Of a stretch of DNA of 64,000 nt, positions 44,434 to 54,786 are shown one piece after another (position 1 is the stretch's first letter; every line of letters begins with the position of its first letter). The position numbers and the translations under genes were made by a program. Location of the stretch: positions 14,954,120-15,018,119 of the forward strand of contig CP053149.1 of assembly GCA_014607495.2 (NCBI GenBank), written 5' to 3'. The DNA comes from Carposina sasakii. Lineage: Eukaryota; Arthropoda; Insecta; Lepidoptera; Carposinidae. The notes beneath the pieces were generated by a model that did not search any database, was not told the origin of the DNA, and was given only the letters and a program-made list of their open reading frames with translations.

Positions 44434-45073
44434 ATTCACTATGGGTGCGCCCACCACCGGGCCCTACACCCTCCACTGACCCTCGGATCTGATAACTCAT
44501 AATTGCGACAACAGGCACTTGCACTAACTACAATCGCCATGAGAAACCAGACCCGAGCACCTAGCATGCAAGACGATACATTGCACCATTCCGAAATCAA
44601 AACTAGATAAATAATCTACATATGTTTCGCCAACAACCGTGGCATCCTCAGGATTATAGAAATTAGTAAATTAGTAAACCACTAATTACTATGAACCTCT
44701 AAAACCCAACACATTACTTACACAGAATTAACTACCCTCTACTAAGTATTAAAAAATATATAAATAATTACCCACCATTATTTATATTTCAAATAAATAT
44801 ATACTATTTGTGCACACAAACCAAATAGTATTGGGTGAATTAGTTAAATTTAAATGAAAAAATTCAAAAATTCACCAAAATATTGATAAATTAGTAAAGA
44901 AAACAAGGATGTATGGAACAACATATTCCATTGCCCACAAAAACAAAAATTGTTATTGACATTGACAAGCCACTACATTCTAAGGTTACTGTTTATTTAT
45001 TTATTCTAGCCAATGAGTTTAATAGCGGAGACGAAAATTCAACCTGTTCATTTAAAAGGTTTACACCAGAATA
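44434..45073 (-). repeat. Penelope-like element left arm
   Basis: Exact-order reverse complement of 46061-46700, with only a few differences (for example around 44857-44870). It contains the complementary hammerhead motif at 44611-44657. Confidence 0.85.
44611..44657 (-). ncRNA. hammerhead ribozyme motif in left arm
   Basis: The same 47-nt motif as 46477-46523, on the opposite strand. The core CTGAGGA and GAAAC, the 3-4 bp stem II and the six-bp stem I are all conserved. Confidence 0.65.
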
Positions 45074-45106
45074 ATTTCTTAAAATAACCATAAGGATGGT
45101 CTTACT

Positions 45107-46141
45107 ATGGGTTCTCCGCTTTCATCTCTTTTAGCCGATATATTTATGGATTGGTTTGAAAATGAATATATTGTTAATAGTAATAATCATATAAAATATT
45201 ATTTTAGATATGTTGATGATATCATCTTATGTTGGACAGGCACAGTTAGGCAGTTTCATCTTTTTGTTAACGTCCTTAACACAAAACATCCTAAGATTAA
45301 ATTTAAAATAGAACAAGAAATAAACAATAGTATAAATTTTTTAGATGTAACTATTACTAGATTGGGAGATTATCATGATTTTTCAGTTTACCGGAAACCA
45401 ACACATACAGATGTAACTATTCCAATTGATTCTTTCCATCCATGGCAACATAAGCTTGCGGCATACAAATCAATGATACACAGGTTAGTAACGTTACCGC
45501 TTAATAACTTTAATTATGTTAAAGAAATAAATACTATTATACAAATAGCCAGATCAAATGGATATAGTTCACAACTAATTTATAACCTAATTGATAAAAA
45601 GAAAAACATTTTAGTTAAACAAATGTTGTACCCAAAAATAGAGGAGATTACAAATATTTACACTGGTAGTTTACCATATTTTGGCTATATCTCAGAGATG
45701 ATTGCAAAATCATTGAAAAAACAAAACATCTTGGTGGCTTTTAAGACTTTTAATTCTTTAAATAGATTAATTAACACAAAACAAATATTACCAATTGATA
45801 AAAAATCAGGAGTTTATAGCTTGCACTGTCCTGACTGTAATTCTGTTTATATAGGTCAAACGGGTCGTAACTTCAAGATTAGATACCAAGAACATTTGGC
45901 AGCTTATAGGAACAATTTCCCTGAAAAATCACATTTTGCCAAACACTTGTTAGTTTCAAATCATAAAATTCCAGATGACCACAGTTTTGTTAGTCTGCAT
46001 ACGTGTGAAAAGGGCATTCGTCTATCTATTTTGGAACAGTTGGAGATTTTGAAAGCCAAATATTCTGGTGTAAACCTTTTAAATGAACAGGTTGAATTTT
46101 CGTCTCCGCTATTAAACTCATTGGCTAGAATAAATAAATAA
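45107..46141 (+). CDS. Penelope-like reverse transcriptase with GIY-YIG domain, N-terminally truncated
   Basis: The 344-residue frame opens at an internal methionine of the motif (K)DGLTMGSPLSSLLADIF. The in-frame sequence upstream (HKDGLT) is still Penelope-like, but a stop lies at 45080-45082, so roughly the first half of the reverse transcriptase is missing. The catalytic YVDD is at residues 35-38 and NFLDVTI near 77. A linker follows, then a zinc-binding CPDC (241-244) with downstream histidines (263, 280). The C-terminal GIY-YIG nuclease core has GVYSLHC (235-241), VYIGQTGR (247-254) and an arginine in KIRYQEH. Full-length relatives are much longer. It cannot prime a full cycle alone, but the sequence retained is uninterrupted. 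Confidence 0.9.
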   Translation: MGSPLSSLLADIFMDWFENEYIVNSNNHIKYYFRYVDDIILCWTGTVRQFHLFVNVLNTKHPKIKFKIEQEINNSINFLDVTITRLGDYHDFSVYRKPTHTDVTIPIDSFHPWQHKLAAYKSMIHRLVTLPLNNFNYVKEINTIIQIARSNGYSSQLIYNLIDKKKNILVKQMLYPKIEEITNIYTGSLPYFGYISEMIAKSLKKQNILVAFKTFNSLNRLINTKQILPIDKKSGVYSLHCPDCNSVYIGQTGRNFKIRYQEHLAAYRNNFPEKSHFAKHLLVSNHKIPDDHSFVSLHTCEKGIRLSILEQLEILKAKYSGVNLLNEQVEFSSPLLNSLARINK

Positions 46142-46700
46142 ACAGTAACCTTAGAATGTAGTGGCTTGTCAATGTCAATAACAATTTTTGTTTTTGTGGG
46201 CAATGGAATATGTTGTTCCATACATCCTTGTTTTCTTTACTAATTTATCAATATTTTGGTGAATTTATGAATTTTTGAATTTAAATTTAACTAATTCACC
46301 CAATACTATTTGGTTTGTGTGCACAAATAGTATATATTTATTTGAAATATAAATAATGGTGGGTAATTATTTATATATTTTTTAATACTTAGTAGAGGGT
46401 AGTTAATTCTGTGTAAGTAATGTGTTGGGTTTTAGAGGTTCATAGTAATTAGTGGTTTACTAATTTACTAATTTCTATAATCCTGAGGATGCCACGGTTG
46501 TTGGCGAAACATATGTAGATTATTTATCTAGTTTTGATTTCGGAATGGTGCAATGTATCGTCTTGCATGCTAGGTGCTCGGGTCTGGTTTCTCATGGCGA
46601 TTGTAGTTAGTGCAAGTGCCTGTTGTCGCAATTATGAGTTATCAGATCCGAGGGTCAGTGGAGGGTGTAGGGCCCGGTGGTGGGCGCACCCATAGTGAAT
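46061..46700 (+). repeat. Penelope-like element right arm
   Basis: Starts inside the reading frame, passes its stop and runs to CGCACCCATAGTGAAT. It pairs with the left arm throughout. A solo relative lies at 59940-60197. Confidence 0.85.
46477..46523 (+). ncRNA. hammerhead ribozyme motif in right arm
   Basis: In order: stem I strand ATAATC (46477-46482), core CTGAGGA, one extra U, stem II GCCA/TGGC with a CGGTTGT loop, and GAAA (46506-46509). Stem III ACA/TGT has a TA loop, and the cleavage triplet GUA ends at 46517. The stem I partner GATTAT (46518-46523) pairs perfectly. Penelope-like elements are known to encode minimal hammerheads of this kind in their terminal repeats. The unpaired base after CTGAGGA and the very short stem III make activity uncertain. 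Confidence 0.7.
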
Positions 46701-46711
46701 ATTAATTGACC
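46701..46711. repeat. candidate Penelope target duplication, right
   Basis: ATTAATTGACC matches 44379-44389. Confidence 0.6.
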
Positions 46712-47483
46712 AATAGATTGCTAATACTTTTTTCTTTCGTTGCTGTATTTACTTATTGGGCTTTAGTATGATCTCTAACTCTCTAAGGCGCATATGTTTT
46801 TGGTTTGCTTATGTGGGCCAAGATTTGAAAAACTTGATCCGATCCCTAACAGGTGCTTTTTATGGACAGCAAAAGTTTCGATATAAATTCCCTTTTTCCG
46901 GACCGCCTAGTAAGTAATAATGTCCAACGCGGTCGAAATATGTTTAGCTGTCTATATACAAAGTTTGTGAATTGTGCGGTTTGTATATTGCTGAAGTTTG
47001 GAGTCGAATGTGTTTTTGATGGACTATTATTTGTTTGAGAATATATATAGTCACTTTAGTTAGCTTTGTTAATATTTTGTTGTGTATTGATAGGCTTCAC
47101 ACTTATAGTGGTATATCTATAATAGGATTTTCGTCCTTTATTATTATAATATATTATAAAGATTTATTGTTTCATCATTAAAAGATTGTGCTGAGGGATT
47201 CAGCTTTATTTACCGGGATTTGGCTAGTGTATAGCTATCGGGATGAAAAAATAACGTTGCTAAAAACGTAATGTAAAAGCGATGGTAAAATTCGTCACCT
47301 GAGTTAATTGACTATGTAGGTGCCTATGTTTGCGCACACACTTATCCACTACCTATAATATTTTCTGCGCAGTTGTTATATATTTTGTGGGATTTTTGTG
47401 GAGTACTTAACATCAATGGATATGAGAATTATTTACAAAGTGCTAAATGTGGAAATTACTTTCATACATTTTTTTTTTATATA
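46712..47483. other. stretch without recognised features
   Basis: A SINE-A-like word GTTTGCGCACACACTTATCC at 47330-47349 is the only repeat trace. No gene is supported. Confidence 0.4.
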
Positions 47484-47866
47484 CATGTTGTTTTTTCGTG
47501 GCCACCCTTAACGAAGGGTACGTACTCTATACATCAAATAAAGTAAGTTTATGCCAAAAATAATGCTGGGAAAAAAATTGAATTTTTTTGAAAAAAAAAT
47601 TAATTACTTGATCGGGCTAAATTTATAGTGTCTAGTATTTATGTTAGTTTTTTTTATAGACAGATATAAATTATTTCCCGTGAAAAAATCTTGCTACACG
47701 CGTCTATGTGCATTTATGCAGAAAAACGCAGTCTATTTACTCAACTTTGGATCCTAATATTTTGGAAACCAGACACTTCCCAGGTATGCTTCCATGGAGA
47801 AAAATGATCGGGATGATGAAGAGATTCCGTAGTTTTCGGGAACGTTGACGACCAAAAATCACCCTG
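47484..47866. mobile_element. MITE-F copy 3
   Basis: TA-flanked, with CATGTTGTTTTTTCGTGGCC and GTTGACGACCAAAAATCACC-CTG ends. The interior is nearly identical to copy 1. It sits directly against repeat J, so it inserted at a TA at that repeat's edge. Confidence 0.7.
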
Positions 47867-47868
47867 TA

Positions 47869-47985
47869 TGTTAAATAGGCTTACCCTTGATCACAACGCG
47901 CCTGATGGTAAGCACCGTTGCAGTCTAAGATGGAGCGCGCTTGCCTAAAAGAAACCGGTTCACTCTCGACTTGAAGAAATTCAAT
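47869..47985 (+). repeat. repeat J fragment
   Basis: TGTTAAATAGGCTTACCCTT, ACAACGCGCCTGATGGTAAG and CTCTCGACTTGAAGAA match 19798-19930. Confidence 0.6.
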
Positions 47986-48239
47986 TAAAAAATTAGCCCG
48001 ATTGAGGCTGCCTTAAGACCAGAGATGTGGTATGCTTTGTTGCTACGGACGCGTGTGATGTCTACCAATCATTTTTATTGGTCCATTATTTCAATTAATT
48101 TGATATCAGATGCGTCCATAGCATAGTGCATTTCCTGTGGAAAGGCAGTCGGGAAACTTCCCATCATATCACAATGGATGTCTAACTTGAGAGCTCGAGT
48201 AATCAAAGTCGCGGCACGCGCTAGTATCGCCCACACACG

Positions 48240-48352
48240 TTAGCGTATCATAAATAAGTTCCCTTAAATGATGGCGCTAGTTACTATATGCATGACTGTA
48301 TTATCAGTGTTACTGTATATAAAAATTGTTAGTTCCGAAATCAGGCATAGGA
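48240..48352 (+). repeat. interspersed repeat I copy 2
   Basis: TAAATGATGGCGCTAG and ATTGTTAGTTCCGAAATCAG match 13010-13090, with an intervening segment absent from the first copy. Confidence 0.4.
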
Positions 48353-49145
48353 GACTGGTACTGACCCCACGCTGAAATATGAGCGGTAGTGAGTTAGTAC
48401 CGCGATCACGTACCATAGCGCGACTTATGGTGGTAACCCCCGAATGGAAGTGAAAGAGTGAGATATATACTAGTGGGTATGTATTGAAAATACTGATATA
48501 GTATTATGCTGTATTATTGGGATATGCGAAAAGCTCTAGACAAAAAGCGTTATCAAAACGATCAGCTGCGCTCTCTATTTTTCTCAGGGCCGGTTGCAAG
48601 AATTAGTCAAGATAAATCTGCGGAATAACTAAAAGTAATAACTATGAAAACAGTGAAAGGCTCAATCTGCGATTGGGGAATTTGATATTGATCCAATTTT
48701 CTGAACATAAAGACAATTTTAGTGGTCATGCCTAAGATTTTGAAGTAGTACCCATAAATTTATGTACAATATACAGTAAATAAATAATCTTTGATGATAT
48801 TTACAAATTTACTATCAAATTTTCTAATAAAATATAATAAGCGCGTTAAATGAAACCTCTGTTAGAGATAAGCTCACCTTTGTACTTGTATATTTGTGAA
48901 CGAATTGTTCAAATTTATTTTTTATATACTTGAGTAAAAGAAAGATTAGTGACGTGCCTCGGTTCCGTGTAAACTAACAAAATAGCGCTATGCAGTAATG
49001 CACCATTCTAAAATAAGAATTTTAATAAGACCACAATTCAAAAAGAAATAGCTATCCAATATCTGGTGACTCAGCATTGAGGTTTAGTTCACCTTCGCGA
49101 CTCGCGAATTGTAAAAGTAACTGGATAAGACTATACGGCTTGCCC

Positions 49146-49180
49146 TATAAAAAAGGTAACAAGCACCTTTTCTAGCAGTC
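49146..49180 (+). promoter_or_regulatory. candidate TATA/Initiator core promoter
   Basis: TATAAAAAAGG starts at 49146. A CAGTC Initiator-like word has its A at 49177, so the TATA box begins exactly at -31, the insect core-promoter spacing. No gene structure is proven downstream. A 34-codon frame opens at 49257. The promoter could equally belong to an unrecognised mobile element. Confidence 0.35.
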
Positions 49181-49256
49181 GTATTTCAGCTTTATTTTCA
49201 TGGGAGAAAGTTGGGATTGTGTTGCAATTTGGTGTGCAGTTAAAGTTTAAGTGTAA

Positions 49257-49361
49257 ATGGTTTTGAATATGGCGTGTGACACGCGAACCGAGTGCATAGA
49301 CTTATGGCCGCATCGCTGGGGATGTCGGCCAATATCGATTCTTGTTGCCGATTATTATTAA
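49257..49361 (+). CDS. hypothetical 34-residue frame downstream of the candidate promoter
   Basis: The first ATG about 80 bases after the predicted start site opens MVLNMACDTRTECIDLW, continues through PHRWGCRPIS and stops at 49359-49361. It contains three cysteines and two tryptophans. The context at -3 is T, a weak start, though G is at +4. No family is recognised. It may be a leader, the start of a spliced gene, or chance. Confidence 0.13.
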   Translation: MVLNMACDTRTECIDLWPHRWGCRPISILVADYY

Positions 49362-50254
49362 ATGTAATTATACCACTTTTTTGTATCCGATTCTAGATAA
49401 AAGTTCTCGAGTACGCGAGCGATTGTTGGAAAATGATTGTAAAGGGACTTTTGTTGTTGGTTCTGTGTGGTATTTGTCAATTTTTTTTTTATGAGTACCT
49501 ATAATGCCAGCGCTGATTGTGTATATATATTAGGTAAAGGTAAGACTTAACCTACTTTACCGTTTAGGTATTGGTATTATTAAAATTATGTCGATTTGTC
49601 AATTAAAAAGTACTTGAAAGCATTCGACCGCAGGTATCGGGGTTAGAAATAATAAACTGCAAGATTTTATACATTATAAAATCTTTACAAAATGTAATAT
49701 TCAGAATCCTAACATAAATATTGAGTTCAATCTCTACATCGATTTATGATCTTAAAAAGCAATATCTCGATATCAATTGTAAAAAAATTAAAAGCTCATA
49801 CAAATTCATAAATCCCTGCTTTCGATAAGGGTAGAAACTATCGTTCCAATTAATTAGTTTCATCCCTCCACCTACCCCCTACCCCTGAAGCTCGGATTTA
49901 TAACTAGTATTAGCATACAAATTGAAAAGTTAGAGCTAGCGGGAATCCGTGGACTAAAATATATTTGTCCGTCTTGTTCGGATCTATTGGGGACAAGTTT
50001 AAGATTAGAGTGGATATGCTTGGATCAAGATGACAGATTATTAATTTTGGTGTGTTATTGTGCAAGATTTCAATGAAAATGATGTTAGTACCTATATGAA
50101 AATCAAGACATATCAATGCATTCATTACTGTTAGTGATAAGGATATCCCACAGCCACATTTGCAAAAGATTAAGCGACAAGTTGCTTACTTGTCGCCCGA
50201 GAGAATGCCCCTCAGTGCCTTAGTTGAGTCTTACGATATGCACGGTAGGATATA
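49362..50254. other. stretch without recognised features
   Basis: AT-rich. A 71-codon minus-strand frame (49910-50125) has no motif. Part of repeat G may remain near 50230 (TACGATATGCACGGTAGGAT). Confidence 0.4.
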
Positions 50255-50470
50255 CATACATACATATAATCACGCCTTTATCCCTTATGGGGTAGGCTGA
50301 ACATCAAGGGCCGATAGAACCACATGGTGCCACTTCTGACCAATTTTGAGGGTATAGTTGAGATCTACAAGTTCGGTTAGTAGTGACAGGTGGTCAGCCC
50401 ATCGCCTACAAAACACCAAAACCCTCTTGTCCCTCTACCGACTTGTACAGTATGCCCGGGAAGAGAAGCA
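50255..50470 (+). repeat. interspersed repeat H copy 2
   Basis: TAATCACGCCTTTATCCCTT, AGAACCACATGGTGCCACTT, AGTAGTGACAGGTGGTCAGC and TATGCCCGGGAAGAGAAGCA match 8629-8851. Confidence 0.6.
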
Positions 50471-51105
50471 GCTGTAGTATTATACGTTTTTGTTTCACTC
50501 CCAGAGTAGCATAGAAAACGGAACGATATGCATCTAGTGAAGCCCTGCATTAACTGTGTACATTATTGTATAATAAATATTTTATCAAGTTAAAAGTATT
50601 ATTACAAAATCAAAGTAAACAATTACTATCCAAGTGAAGTGAAGTTCCTTTATGTCTTTCTTATGATACAGTTTTATTGTTCCTCTGCGACGAAGTCTGG
50701 AAGTAAACACGACTCGTCCGAGCGAACTTACTATACATACTTATCTACTGAGTTTGTACAGTACTTTTTATATTCAGTACATAAGCGTGACATAAGATAA
50801 GTGAGACGAGTTTGACACAACTATAATAGGTTATTAAGATACTAGTATTTACTAAACCTAACTTATTAGACGTAGTTCATAAAACTACACATAAATCTGG
50901 ATTCATATTGACCTACGAAGCATGCCTTTTAAGTTTTGTCGTTTGAAGAAAAAAACACAACTAGAACTTATAGTGCTTTTTATTGTTTTTCAAAGTGTTC
51001 ACCACGTAGCTTAATACACTTTTATTTGTTTTTTATTTTTAACTGCCGGGAAATATGACAGAACTTAAAAGGCATGCCTCGTATAAGTAAACCATTTATT
51101 AGAGC

Positions 51106-51216
51106 CGATTTTTCCATTGGTCAGATGCTGTCTCTATCTTAATCAAGTTTTAGAGAAAGGCAACATCAAATTTGTTATTCTAATAGGCTATCTGGCCATT
51201 GCAAAAATTGGCCCTT
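51106..51216. mobile_element. MITE-C copy 3
   Basis: GCCGATTTTTCCATTGGTCA and GGCCATTGCAAAAATTGGCC ends, with the inner GATGCTGTCTCTATCTTAAT shared with the copy at 5516-5650. Confidence 0.6.
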
Positions 51217-51231
51217 AGCTGCATAATAACA

Positions 51232-51412
51232 TCGGCCCCCTTATTACCTAACTAGCAAAAGCAAAGCGATCGCGAATATTGTACAAAAATCGCTGATCGC
51301 TTGTCAAATTCGTTTTCAAATTTCAAAGGAACTTTGACATTTCAAGGCGAATATTGTACAATTTTGGCTATCGCTTTGCTTCGGTTTTGCTATTGCTTTT
51401 ACGTAATGAGGG
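51232..51412. mobile_element. MITE-D relative with AT-rich centre
   Basis: Ends CCCCCTTATTACCTAACTAG and TTTTACGTAATGAGGGGG. The inner GCAAAGCGATCGCGAATATT pairs with the complementary AATATTGTACAATTTTGGCT and CGCTTTGCTTCGG region. Confidence 0.6.
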
Positions 51413-52469
51413 GGCGGTTAGTATTTAGTAGGAAATGGCTCGTCTACCAATACATAATCACTGACACATAGGGTCTTTTGAAGCAGTATGTTTCCAAAAA
51501 CGTGGTAGACAATCTACAATGGAAGCATTCATGTTTTAAGAGTTCATATAACCCCTGCAGTTGTTGTTTTCGCTATTATTATGTAAGAATCATTATATCT
51601 GGTTCTTAGTAATCTACAAACGCTTTTTGGCAGATTTTCGACCGCTGCGCTGGCGAGAATACTACTAACTATCGACGATTTTCTCGATCAAGAAACGTAC
51701 AATAGATATCCATTCTATGTAAACAAAGGAGATGCATTAGATGCTTGCAGACTGTTCACACTTCTGGCGACGACTCGTTAGATTTTTTTTATCGCTGAGC
51801 GACAAGAGCTAACAAAGATAACTCGCTCAGCGATACTCGTTACAGCGATCGCTCGTTCGTTTGGCCATATCTCTATAGCGTGTGGAGAGAGTAATCGCTT
51901 GTCGCCTTCGCATACTCGCTTACCGGTGCGGTGGCAAAACTAACAAAACTATAGCTCATCGCTAATCGCCTGCTCGCTTTTAGCTCATCGTGTCCAGTGG
52001 GACAACTGCCTATATCTATCTGAATACATACCCAAAATATATTTGAAATTCTGAACGCATCAGTATGTCGTATACCGATTTCGAATAGCGACTTAAAATC
52101 GCACGAGTTTCAATTTTCACTTTGATTTACGCCGTTCATTAGTCTTACAACAGTTTTAATAGTATTTAAGCTAAATTATAACGCAGTACACTAATGGGCG
52201 CGCCATAAATTCACACGATACGGAGACATTGTACACGGAGGATAGTAGAACTTCTTAAAGTTTAGAAAACCAGTGGCTTATGTACCTTGATGTTAAAATA
52301 AGTGAACTATATACATAAAAAAAATATAATTAATTAATTATATTTAAGTTTGAAAGAAAGTGTTTTATACAGAGATAAAAATATTGATAATAAAGATTTT
52401 ATCCAGATAAGTTTATGGATTTGTATAGCTTAGGCATATTTATGAGGCAGGGCTTCACAACACTTCACT
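51413..52469. other. stretch with a CGCT/GCGA-rich block
   Basis: About 51600-52000 is rich in TCGCT and AGCGA words. It contains a 12-bp perfect inverted repeat at 51791-51802 and 51823-51834. Outside it nothing is recognised. Confidence 0.4.
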
Positions 52470-52545
52470 AATCAGTCATTTGCAGTCTACTATTGGACGG
52501 CCTCTTCCAAGGCACGCTTCAAGGCTACTGCCATGGCTCAGAAAC
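52470..52545 (-). repeat. LINE tail-like fragment
   Basis: TTTGCAGTCTACTATTGGAC and GCCTCTTCCAAGGCACGC resemble RTE tail words in inverse orientation, at low identity. Confidence 0.35.
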
Positions 52546-52639
52546 CCCACCAATAATTTAAACAATACACGAGGCTGTATATACGATAGTCTGACCTAGT
52601 GAAACGAGCTTCAATCAGCTTCATCCTACAAAGGGTTTA

Positions 52640-52800
52640 CCTACGTAGTGGCAGTGGCTGCTTCCGACCGGAATAGATGGAGAAGAATTGTTAACTTGAA
52701 GACTACCAGTGATATTTTGATAGCAGGTCCACTAAGAAGGGATTTCTCGAAATTCCTACGGGATCTGGAAATAACGGCAATAGGGTATATGCATGAATTT
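52640..52800 (+). pseudogene. LINE reverse transcriptase C-terminal trace
   Basis: A 62-codon frame begins AVAASDRNRWRRIVN, which resembles the SDR..WR segment near the end of RTE proteins. The following block matches 421-475. The remainder is not recognisable. Confidence 0.35.
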
Positions 52801-53593
52801 TGTCCATTTATTTTTATATTCTACGTAAAAAAATGAATAAAGTTTGCCCTTGGAATGGTATATTGATATATAAAGCAATTCAAAAATACGAGCCGGCAAA
52901 ACGTTGTTTGTTGTTGTTTTTGAAACGCTCCGTTTGCTCCATACTAAAATGGCAAAGACTTTGACGTCATAGTAGACAACCGTCTCAAATTAGTATGGGG
53001 AAAAAATGAAATCTTATTTTATAAACGTAATATTTTAATATTTTGTGTATTGTCAATAAAAATTGTTTATTAATAGGTGCAGATAATTCAAAATATGGGT
53101 AAAATTATATGTTTTTACTCCTTTTATGTTGTAAATTTTTTTCGTTAAATTTTTCAAACTTTTAATCTCCTGTAACTGTAACTTTGGTATTTACTAACCG
53201 ATTGATGTTATTTTTGCACTTTTCGATTTGTAATTGTAATATCTTTAGAATAAAATATCAAAAATCTGTTTTCGTATCAGACGCATATTCCTTATTGTAA
53301 TCGGCTAGTCTAGTATAATTGTTGTACTGTGATCAACTCGCAGTGTTGGTAAACGGACAGAGTGCCAGCGTTTGTGTCGCTAGTTACCAATTAGCGGTGT
53401 ACACTACGAGTACATATATCTCTGGGTGCTAACATTGTTCTACAGGCCAGTGTGTGCTATTAAGGAATGAAAAAGTTAGCGCTTAACGTTTTTATTGTAT
53501 ATGGGTATGAAAAAACTCATATGACATACGAGTAATTTAAGAAAAATCTATGTTTTACTGTGTTCTTATAAATGCTAATAATAAGCAATCCCA

Positions 53594-53742
53594 ACTTAGC
53601 CGCGTGGTTCCGGCAGAGTAGAGCTTGTACCACCCCATACTTGCCTGTGGGTACGTACGAGGCATTTGAGGGATTCCAGGAGGTGGGCAGCAGCGCCTCC
53701 TGTGCTGACAACATAGTCCGAAAATCAGACTGCGGTCACCAC
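53594..53742 (+). repeat. interspersed repeat K copy 3
   Basis: TTAGCCGCGTGGTTCCGGCA, GCAGCGCCTCCTGTGCTGAC and CATAGTCCGAAAATCAGACT match 27926-28080. Frames on both strands here are repeat artefacts. Confidence 0.55.
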
Positions 53743-53744
53743 TT

Positions 53745-53872
53745 TTTACGCTTGCTTCATTTATCCAATCTTCTTGAAATTTTACATACATATTGTTCGG
53801 AGTTCGGTGAACACAGACATAGGCTACATTGTGTAATGCACTTGTATGATGTCGAGGGCAACAGCTAGTATG
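53745..53872 (+). mobile_element. ACTAG-type repeat, 3' fragment
   Basis: Ends GTCGAGGGCAACAGCTAGTA, preceded by AATTTTACATACATATTGTT and GACATAGGCTAC words. These are typical of the ACTAG-ended family, here without the GC-rich hairpin. Confidence 0.35.
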
Positions 53873-53944
53873 TATCTATAGTATAAGGAATTAAGAGCGT
53901 GCAATCGCATTCGTTAAAATAAAATAAATGAAAACCCGACGGTA

Positions 53945-54015
53945 CGGTTCGTAGCAATTGCTACGAGTCCGTACTTTCGTAGCTATTGATAGCTGCGTCG
54001 ACTACATCGTCGTCG
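53945..54015. repeat. cluster of TACG-rich palindromes
   Basis: TCGTAGCAATTGCTACGA at 53949-53966 is a perfect 18-bp palindrome, followed by CGTAGCTATTGATAGCTGCG (near-palindromic). A similar cluster is at 61081-61124. Confidence 0.6.
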
Positions 54016-54030
54016 TCATGACAACTAGAA

Positions 54031-54567
54031 AGAGAGTGAGTTTTGTCATTTGATAATATTATATTGAAAATTTGTATTTCGACAGTATTCTTAAAGTCAC
54101 AGGTATGCAGTTGTGCACCTATAAATAATTTAGTAGATAGTTTTATTAAAAGTATAAAAAGTTATATAATAACATAATATCTAAACTATTACATGGACGT
54201 GAACCTAATAAACACCAAGCTTATAATAGAACTTCTCATTTAACATAGTAACTACTCGGTCACACTCCACAGACTATGTTGACCATTTCTCACAAAAGAT
54301 GAAAAGTGTAGCCAAATAAATAGAGCTGCAGCGCGATATTTTACATTTAATTTGTACTTTAGTGCACATTGCGGTGTACGGATCTTTTAATCTGCTTCCT
54401 GGTAAATAGTAATTCCGGGAAGGACGGAGGTGGGACGATTGTCGGAGTTGACAAGGTAAGACTTCTTCTACTCTTTCTTACTCTTTGTTTGTTGCACCAT
54501 AGCGCCGCCGTCGTCGTCGCGTCGCGGGTCATCATTCTTATGTTATAGAGTTTTTTCTTATCATTTA
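54031..54567. other. stretch without recognised features
   Basis: AT-rich. The lower part of a 145-codon minus-strand frame starts here, but it owes its length to the neighbouring MITE. Confidence 0.4.
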
Positions 54568-54786
54568 AGGCTCGAGCAGACCGGATGCGTGTGCGTGCAC
54601 GTAAGCGTAGACGTGCACGTACCGCTGAGTTGTAATGTATGGAACTGTATAGGTACGGGCACACCGCATGTGTATGCGTAGACGTAAGCATAGACGTCAA
54701 GCGGTGACAGTTCCATACATTAAAGTCAAAGGTACGTGTACGTCTACGCTTACGTGCACGCATACGCATCCGGTGTGCTCGAGCCT
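54568..54786. mobile_element. PIF/Harbinger-like MITE
   Basis: The 219-bp palindromic element starts AGGCTCGAGCAGACCGGATG and ends in its complement, with long arms of alternating ACGT-rich words such as GCGTGCACGTAAGCGTAGAC. It is flanked by TTA at 54565-54567 and 54787-54789, the target duplication of PIF/Harbinger elements. Both arms translate as arginine-rich peptide on the minus strand, which explains the long open frame across it. Confidence 0.65.

Larger units (their letters stand above)
44390..46700 (+). mobile_element. Penelope-like element with inverted 5' arm
   Basis: The element consists of a left arm (44434-45073), a coding segment and a right arm (46061-46700). The two 640-bp arms are reverse complements of each other, near-identical and even including the last 27 or so codons of the frame. 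Such a partial inverted copy upstream is characteristic of Penelope-like elements. The left side has 44 further bases (44390-44433) before an 11-bp duplication. The solo copy at 59940-60197 keeps the first four of these (AAAC before ATTCACTATGGG), so they are probably element sequence. High arm identity and an open frame suggest a recent insertion. Confidence 0.85.

Noticed and set aside
45961..46221. 86-codon minus-strand frame in the Penelope-like element
   Set aside because: Antisense shadow of the reverse transcriptase C-terminus within the inverted arm.
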